From NCBI GenBank assembly GCA_021647145.1, contig JAKIVF010000040.1, positions 1-27,017 of the forward strand: a DNA stretch of 27,017 nt, in the 5' to 3' direction. This document shows positions 22,470-27,017 of this stretch, one piece after another (the first letter of the stretch is position 1; the number at the start of each line of letters is the position of its first letter). Source of the stretch: Methylococcaceae bacterium. GTDB lineage: Bacteria > Pseudomonadota > Gammaproteobacteria > Methylococcales > Methylomonadaceae. The notes below the pieces were generated by a model. That model had not been told where the DNA came from and did not search any database. It saw only the letters and a list, made by a program, of their open reading frames with translations. The translations under genes and the position numbers were made by a program.

Positions 22470-22537
22470 CATTTTTATCGTTAACCCAACAATAAAAAAA
22501 AGTGTTGGGCTAGAGATAGAGCTGTTAGCCCAATTTT
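22470..22537. repeat. REP-like palindromes, copy C
   Basis: Two overlapping inverted repeats lie in the aat-trxB gap. AACCCAACA pairs with TGTTGGGCT across an A-rich loop. TTGGGCTA (22505-22512) pairs perfectly with TAGCCCAA (22526-22533). The core (TGTTGGG...GAGCTGTTAGCCCA) resembles the second halves of copies A and B. Only one of the two stems can form at a time. Confidence 0.65.
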
Positions 22538-22601
22538 CTGAATATATAAATCTAATTGTAGACATAGAGGGACGAGAAAAGTGTATACAAACGCCTAGTA
22601 T

Positions 22602-23558
22602 TTAACTTTCTTGTTCATCAATAAATTTTTCAGCATCTAAGGCTGCCATACACCCAGCCCCAGCGGAAGTAATAGCCTGTTTGTAGACTGAGTCCATTAC
22701 ATCACCTGCAGCAAAAACACCTTCAACGCTTGTTGCTGTAGCATTTCCGCTAATTCCACTATGAACCTGAATATAACCATGATCCATTTCAAGTTGACCA
22801 TCAAAAATACCGGTGTTGGGCGTGTGTCCAATGGCAATAAAAACACCATGAACATCTAAGTCTTTGCTTGAATCATCTTGTGTACTTTTGATTTTAATAC
22901 CGGTGACACCCATGTCATCCCCAAGAACTTCTTCAAGCGTATGATTCCATTTGATAATTACATTTCCATTTTTTGATTTTTCAACTAGTTTATCTGATAA
23001 AATCTTTTCAGAACGAAATTTGTCACGGCGATGAATAACAGTGACTTCAGAAGCGATGTTAGAGAGATATAAAGCTTCTTCCACTGCTGTATTTCCTCCG
23101 CCAATAACTGCAACAGGTTTGTTTTTATAGAAAAAACCATCACAAGTTGCACAAGCTGAAACGCCTTTTCCTTTGTAGGCTTCTTCTGATTCCAGTCCTA
23201 GATACTTTGCTGTTGCTCCCGTTGCAATAATTAATGAATCACAGGTATAAACCCCTGAATCACCCGTTAAGGTGAATGGGCGAGAAGAAAGGTCAGCAGT
23301 ATGGATATGATCAAAAATAATCTCGGTATTAAAGCGTTCTGCGTGTAAACGCATACGTTCCATTAAATCAGGGCCTTGAAGACCTTCAACATCACCGGGC
23401 CAGTTATCTACCTCTGTTGTAGTCGTGAGCTGACCACCTTGCTGCATCCCCGTAATCATTACTGGATTTAGGTTTGCTCTAGCAGCATAGACGGCAGCAG
23501 TATATCCCGCAGGGCCAGAGCCAAGAATCAAAAGTTTGCAGTGTTTGGTGTCACTCAT
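22602..23558 (-). CDS. trxB: Thioredoxin reductase
   Basis: A 318-residue NADPH-dependent flavoprotein that reduces thioredoxin in the cytoplasm. The FAD-binding GSGPAGYTAA lies at 13-22, and GGQLTTTTEVDNWPG is at 41-55. The redox-active disulfide Cys136-Ala-Thr-Cys139 is in SACATCDGFFY, the NADPH-binding GGGNTAVEEALYLS is around 153-166, and the second FAD motif GVFAAGDVMD is near 285. Length matches E. coli TrxB (321). GGAGAA precedes the ATG at a good distance. On the minus strand a TATAAT box (plus coordinates 23592-23597) lies about 34 bp before the start. The order bpt-aat-trxB, divergent from ftsK, is typical of gammaproteobacteria. Confidence 0.97.
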   Translation of the reverse strand: MSDTKHCKLLILGSGPAGYTAAVYAARANLNPVMITGMQQGGQLTTTTEVDNWPGDVEGLQGPDLMERMRLHAERFNTEIIFDHIHTADLSSRPFTLTGDSGVYTCDSLIIATGATAKYLGLESEEAYKGKGVSACATCDGFFYKNKPVAVIGGGNTAVEEALYLSNIASEVTVIHRRDKFRSEKILSDKLVEKSKNGNVIIKWNHTLEEVLGDDMGVTGIKIKSTQDDSSKDLDVHGVFIAIGHTPNTGIFDGQLEMDHGYIQVHSGISGNATATSVEGVFAAGDVMDSVYKQAITSAGAGCMAALDAEKFIDEQES

Positions 23559-23591
23559 TAATGTTCTCCAACAAAAAAGTTAATAACGTTA

Positions 23592-23597
23592 ATTATA
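23592..23597 (-). promoter_or_regulatory. -10 box of the trxB promoter
   Basis: On the minus strand a perfect TATAAT occurs about 34 bp upstream of the trxB ATG. The matching -35 (TTTATT at a 17-bp spacing) is weak. The downstream leader contains the palindrome TTAATAACGTTAATTA, a possible operator. Confidence 0.45.
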
Positions 23598-23700
23598 CTT
23601 CAGTTTTTAATCATAATAAAAAAACCTAGTAAATAGAATGAATTGTGATTACATATGAATAAACTTTAGTCATTTAATGTAAAATATAGGATTATTGATC

Positions 23701-23706
23701 TATAAT
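23701..23706 (+). promoter_or_regulatory. -10 box of the ftsK promoter
   Basis: A perfect TATAAT sits 31 bp before the preferred ftsK ATG at 23737. The -35 candidate TGTAAA (23678-23683, 17 bp away) is weak. The 178-bp divergent region between trxB and ftsK contains no other structure apart from the TTAATAACGTTAATTA palindrome near trxB. Confidence 0.4.
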
Positions 23707-23736
23707 TATGTTTTATTAGATTTTTTTAATAGCGTT

Positions 23737-26013
23737 ATGTCAGCAGTAATGGAAGAAAAAACAGTACGTGGTTTACGTGAAATTGCATTGATAGGTTTTA
23801 TTACCACGGCCTTATTTTTGTTAATTGCACTAGTCAGCTATAGCACTGAAGATGCAGGGTGGACTCATAGTGGGTCGGTAAAGGTGATTAATAATGCCTG
23901 TGGTGTTTTTGGTGCCTGGATTGCTGATTTTGGTTTGAGTATTTTTGGCTTAATGGCTTATTTATTTCCCATTATGTTGTTCTGGAGTGGTTATCTTCTT
24001 TATTCTCAGAACGAGCAAAAAACCGCTAAGGTTACTATGGCTATACGTTGGGTTGGTTTTATTGCTACGGTTGTTTCTGGTAGCGCAATATTTTATCTGC
24101 ACCTTTTACGGATAAAGCTTGAGTTACCAGGAAGTACCGGTGGTGTGTTAGGACAAGAAGTAGGCAGAGCCTTACTGGTTACATTAGGGGATTCCGGAGC
24201 TACTTTATTATTATTAGCTGTTTTTTTTGGTGGAATTACACTTTTTACAGGACTTTCCTGGTTAGCATTATTAGATTTTGTTGGGAAACATACCCTTTCT
24301 TTATTTAATAAAATATTTCAACAAGGGGTGTCTCGATATGATTTATACAGAGATCAACGCGCAGCCAAACCAACTCCAGTTAAACGAGAAGAGCCAGTTA
24401 TAGCTAAAAAGTCTAAAAAAGTTAAAATTGCACCAACGATAAATCCATTTAAAAAAAATGTAAAAGCAAGTAAAGAAAACCAGATTGATTTATTTGAAGA
24501 ACCTTTCGATTCATCAGCCTATGAAGGTAAGTTGCCACCCATTGAATTACTTGATAAACGTAAAGTTTCAGTAAAAGGTTATTCTGACAGTGATTTAGAA
24601 GAGATGTCACGCCGAGTGGAGGATGTTTTACAAGATTTTAACGTTGTAGTTGAGGTAGTTGCGGTCAACCCTGGTCCTGTTATTACTCGGTTTGAGTTGA
24701 AATTGGCAGCAGGAATAAAAGTTAGCAGAATCAGTGGATTATCAAAAGATATAGCAAGAGGCTTATCCGTCACAAGTGTGCGGATTGTTGAAGTCATTCA
24801 GGGTAAATCAGTCATCGGTTTAGAAATCCCTAATCAACAACGTGAAATGGTCTCTTTACGTGATTTGATTGCAGCAAGAGGCTTTGAAAAATCAAAATCT
24901 AAGCTTACTTTTGCTATGGGTAAAGATATTGCTGGCATTCCCATTATGGCAGATCTAGGAAAAATGCCACATGCTTTAGTTGCTGGTACAACAGGCTCTG
25001 GTAAATCAGTTGCCATTAATACAATGATTCTTAGTTTGCTTTATAAAGCAACTCCAGAAGAAGTTCGGATGATTATGATAGACCCAAAAATGTTGGAGCT
25101 ATCTGTTTATGAAGGAATACCGCATTTATTAACACCCGTTGTGACTGATATGAAAGATGCGCAAAACGCTTTGCGCTGGGCTGTTGCTGAAATGGAAAGG
25201 CGTTATAAATTAATGTCTAAACTGGGCGTGCGAAATTTGGCAGGCTTTAACCAGTTAATTAAAGATGCAGAAAAGAAAGGTGAAACAATACGTGACCCTT
25301 TGTTTCAATTGATAGAGCCTTTGGCAGAAGGTGAAGAATTTCCTGTACTTACACATTTGCCTAGCATTGTCATTATTATTGACGAATTAGCAGATATGAT
25401 GATGATAGTGGGCAAAAAGGTAGAGGAATTAATTGCTCGCCTAGCTCAAAAAGCAAGAGCTGCGGGGATTCATTTAGTTCTGGCAACTCAACGCCCCTCA
25501 GTTGATGTGTTAACGGGATTGATTAAAGCCAATGTTCCAACACGAATTTCTTTTCAAGTATCCTCTAGAATCGATTCTAGAACAATTTTAGACCAAGGGG
25601 GGGCTGAAGCTCTGTTAGGAAATGGAGATATGTTATTTTTACCTTCAGGAACCAGCATTCCGATAAGAGCACATGGCGCTTTTGTTGATGACCATGAAGT
25701 GCATAAAGTCGTTGAGTTTCTTAAAACAACTGCTCCAGTAAATTATCTGGAAGAAATAACACAAGAACGTTCAGATACGGGTGATTTTGTAGCAGAAGCA
25801 GGAGGAGAAGAAATGGACGCTCTTTATGATGAAGCTGTGATGTTTGTCACTCAATCAAGAAAAGCCTCTATTTCTAGTGTACAGCGTCGCTTTAAAGTGG
25901 GTTATAACAGAGCTGCTAGAATGATAGAAGATATGGAAACTGCTGGTGTTGTAACTTCACCGGAAGGGAATGGCTCAAGGCAGGTGATAGCTCCACCACC
26001 ACCCAAAGATTAA
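23737..26013 (+). CDS. ftsK: DNA translocase FtsK
   Basis: A 758-residue septal DNA pump that clears chromosome termini and activates XerCD at dif during division. The start is taken as ATG 23737 (MSAVMEEKTVRGLRE). ATG 23749 is the alternative, and neither has a good ribosome site. Four membrane segments lie in the first 180 or so residues, followed by a short Lys-rich linker (about 200-250), far shorter than the E. coli linker (1329-residue protein). The motor domain has Walker A GTTGSGKS beginning at about 417 and the Walker B region VIIIDELADMM near 545-555. LATQRPSVDVLTGLIKAN and SRIDSRTILDQGGAE follow. The C-terminal winged-helix gamma domain (about 685-750, VQRRFKVGYNRAARMIEDME) reads KOPS sites. 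In many relatives lolA follows. Here it does not. Confidence 0.96.
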   Translation: MSAVMEEKTVRGLREIALIGFITTALFLLIALVSYSTEDAGWTHSGSVKVINNACGVFGAWIADFGLSIFGLMAYLFPIMLFWSGYLLYSQNEQKTAKVTMAIRWVGFIATVVSGSAIFYLHLLRIKLELPGSTGGVLGQEVGRALLVTLGDSGATLLLLAVFFGGITLFTGLSWLALLDFVGKHTLSLFNKIFQQGVSRYDLYRDQRAAKPTPVKREEPVIAKKSKKVKIAPTINPFKKNVKASKENQIDLFEEPFDSSAYEGKLPPIELLDKRKVSVKGYSDSDLEEMSRRVEDVLQDFNVVVEVVAVNPGPVITRFELKLAAGIKVSRISGLSKDIARGLSVTSVRIVEVIQGKSVIGLEIPNQQREMVSLRDLIAARGFEKSKSKLTFAMGKDIAGIPIMADLGKMPHALVAGTTGSGKSVAINTMILSLLYKATPEEVRMIMIDPKMLELSVYEGIPHLLTPVVTDMKDAQNALRWAVAEMERRYKLMSKLGVRNLAGFNQLIKDAEKKGETIRDPLFQLIEPLAEGEEFPVLTHLPSIVIIIDELADMMMIVGKKVEELIARLAQKARAAGIHLVLATQRPSVDVLTGLIKANVPTRISFQVSSRIDSRTILDQGGAEALLGNGDMLFLPSGTSIPIRAHGAFVDDHEVHKVVEFLKTTAPVNYLEEITQERSDTGDFVAEAGGEEMDALYDEAVMFVTQSRKASISSVQRRFKVGYNRAARMIEDMETAGVVTSPEGNGSRQVIAPPPPKD

Positions 26014-26014
26014 G

Positions 26015-26224
26015 GTGAATACCACGGTTATTGGTTTATTTATTGTTATATTAATATCAACCATTGCCGGGTGGATAATTAACCGCTCTAAACAAGTTGA
26101 AAAACCAGTTAAGGTGATGTTGTTTGTACTCTATTTTTGGGTTTTTGTATTTATTCAACTTGCAATCTTTAGTGTTTTGTATCATTTTGGTATTTTGGAT
26201 TCTGTTATAAAACGGTTAGGTTAA
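26015..26224 (+). CDS. Small two-helix membrane protein, unknown function
   Basis: A 69-residue hypothetical protein with a GTG start one base after the ftsK stop. Two hydrophobic helices (about 4-22 and 32-60) are separated by a short basic loop (RSKQVEKPVK), so it is probably an inner-membrane hairpin. There is no convincing ribosome site, and translation may be coupled to ftsK. The tight spacing and clean membrane pattern argue that it is real, but I recognise no family. It occupies the place where lolA usually follows ftsK. Confidence 0.6.
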   Translation: MNTTVIGLFIVILISTIAGWIINRSKQVEKPVKVMLFVLYFWVFVFIQLAIFSVLYHFGILDSVIKRLG

Positions 26225-26627
26225 TCATTATTCCAAAAGATATAAATTCTATTTTTACTCATCTCTACATTTCCCCAGCAGTTTCTGCACTCTACTCTTA
26301 CATCACTGCCAGTAGTTAATTATGTTTTGAATAGAGTTATGGACAGCTCTATTAATTGATGAATTGAAAGATTGAGTCAAAAATATCCAATCTATGCGTT
26401 GAAATCCTTCGTATTTTGTTAATGTCATAGATGAAGTTGTATTTGTTAATGGCGAGAAAAATCCGTGGATAGTAAAGACTGGTTATCAGCTAATTCTTAA
26501 ACATCAGATTTGATTATATCTCCAACTGTATCGGAGTATTAAAATATATAGTTTCAACATAGAATATATGAATAAAAAATAATATAGTTAGCCTGATATA
26601 TTATTAACACTTTCAAAGCCAATTTAA
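26225..26627. other. 403-bp AT-rich gap with a half repeat and possible gene remnant
   Basis: No intact gene. It holds the single-arm repeat at 26345-26412 and an open frame without a start codon at 26403-26513. That frame encodes about 36 residues, including NVIDEVVFVNGEKNPWIVKT, and looks like decayed coding sequence. The rest (26514-26627) is AT-rich with nothing recognisable. Confidence 0.55.
26345..26412 (-). repeat. Single arm of the palindromic element seen at 2731-2887
   Basis: CTCTATTAATTG, ATTGAGTCAAAA, CCAATCTATGCG and TTGAAATCCTTCG occur here in the same order and spacing as in the reverse complement of the right arm of the 2731-2887 element. The other arm and the central palindrome are missing, so this is a truncated, diverged copy. 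Confidence 0.75.
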
Positions 26628-26925
26628 TTATACATTCTTGGTTTTCTGAAGCTGACTTCTAAATTTCAACATTATTGGATTTTGCGATTGTGTCAGTAAT
26701 TCCTTGAATAGTCCCGATTCAGTTATTTTCCCCTGATTTAAAATTATTACCTGCCTGGCAAAGAAGGTGGCTTCAAAAGGGTCATGAGTAACGAGAATAA
26801 TAGTAATATTTTGCTTGTTGGCAAGCTCAACCAATTGTTTCATCAAGTCATATTTAGTCACAAGATTTAATCCTGAAAAGGGTTCGACTACGGCGTTTTT
26901 CAAGCTAGTTGTCGCCTAAAGTTGT
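26628..26925 (-). pseudogene. C-terminal remnant of an ABC transporter ATP-binding protein
   Basis: About 90 residues of the distal half of an ABC ATPase survive: an altered Walker B/D-loop region AVVEPFSGLN, then IIILVTHDPFEA-type sequence (seen as TIILVTHDPFEATFFA, with the switch His intact), and VIILNQGKITESG. The Walker A, Q-loop and signature regions are absent. The residue before the catalytic Glu, normally Asp (LDEP), is Val. Upstream the frame is closed by TAG a few codons earlier. In another frame RRQLA could be what is left of the region after the signature motif, which would imply a deletion or frameshift (inference). It is most likely non-functional. It lies next to another truncated frame at the window edge. 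Confidence 0.7.
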
Positions 26926-26929
26926 AAAA

Positions 26930-27016
26930 TTATGCCGCCTCTTTTCTTTCCTTTTCAGCTTTTTGATTATCTGGGTTTAAATGCACTTCTTTAATCTTAT
27001 CCCAGTTTCTTATTTC
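26930..27016 (-). CDS. C-terminal end of an unidentified gene, cut by the window edge
   Basis: A minus-strand frame open from the window edge encodes 28 residues, EIRNWDKIKEVHLNPDNQ followed by a Lys/Glu-rich tail ending KEAA and a TAA. The composition is coding-like. It stops directly beside the ABC ATPase remnant, so a mobile-element gene that disrupted the ABC gene is one possibility. Nothing in 28 residues allows an assignment. Confidence 0.4.
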   Translation of the reverse strand, partial: EIRNWDKIKEVHLNPDNQKAEKERKEAA

Positions 27017-27017
27017 A

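Noticed and set aside
26403..26513. Open frame of about 36 codons after ftsK
   Set aside because: It has no start codon and partly overlaps the half repeat. It may be a gene remnant but cannot be supported as a CDS.

Overview
The window reads as chromosomal DNA of an AT-rich gammaproteobacterium. The dnaX-ybaB-recR cluster behind the 4.5S RNA gene, the bpt-aat-trxB-ftsK block, the homodimeric-type aceE with aceF and lpdA, and a GspB-type type II secretion protein all point that way. A marine or methanotroph-like (Methylococcales-type) lineage would fit the Amt-PAS protein and the repeat content. That last step is an inference from memory of such genomes, not something the sequence proves. No tRNA, rRNA, CRISPR array, prophage or intact insertion sequence was seen.

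Layout. 1-1657: a HAD phosphatase and an S49 membrane protease, a pair usually found after rluC. 1682-4235: an envelope-type two-component cassette (secreted PepSY protein, OmpR-family regulator, PhoQ-like kinase). Its promoter carries an exact 11-bp tandem repeat, and a 157-bp palindromic element splits regulator from kinase. 4282-7044: ffs, dnaX, ybaB, recR. 7136-9249: hinT, a DUF938 methyltransferase, and a head-to-head DUF482/FemAB-like acyltransferase. 9250-12799: a long non-coding stretch, an unrecognised protein with a degenerate receiver-like N-terminus bearing an internal 99-bp duplication, and an ammonium transporter fused to a HAMP-like linker and a PAS domain. 12932-13672: orphan gspB. 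13829-19735: the pyruvate dehydrogenase operon with a flavin reductase as last gene. 20020-20784: a secreted protein of unknown function, flanked by two direct repeats whose hairpins co-vary. 21013-26224: bpt-aat-trxB on the minus strand, divergent from ftsK and a small membrane protein. 26225-27017: a decayed junction with half of a palindromic element, an ABC ATPase remnant and the tail of an unidentified gene.

How the genes fit together. Most are housekeeping: replication and recombination (dnaX, ybaB, recR, ftsK), entry of carbon into acetyl-CoA (aceE, aceF, lpdA), redox (trxB, flavin reductase) and N-degron tagging (aat, bpt). The accessory interest lies in three places: the receiver-like protein plus Amt-PAS pair (a possible ammonium-sensing unit without a visible output domain), the self-contained PepSY/regulator/kinase cassette with a readable operator, and the families of structured intergenic repeats.
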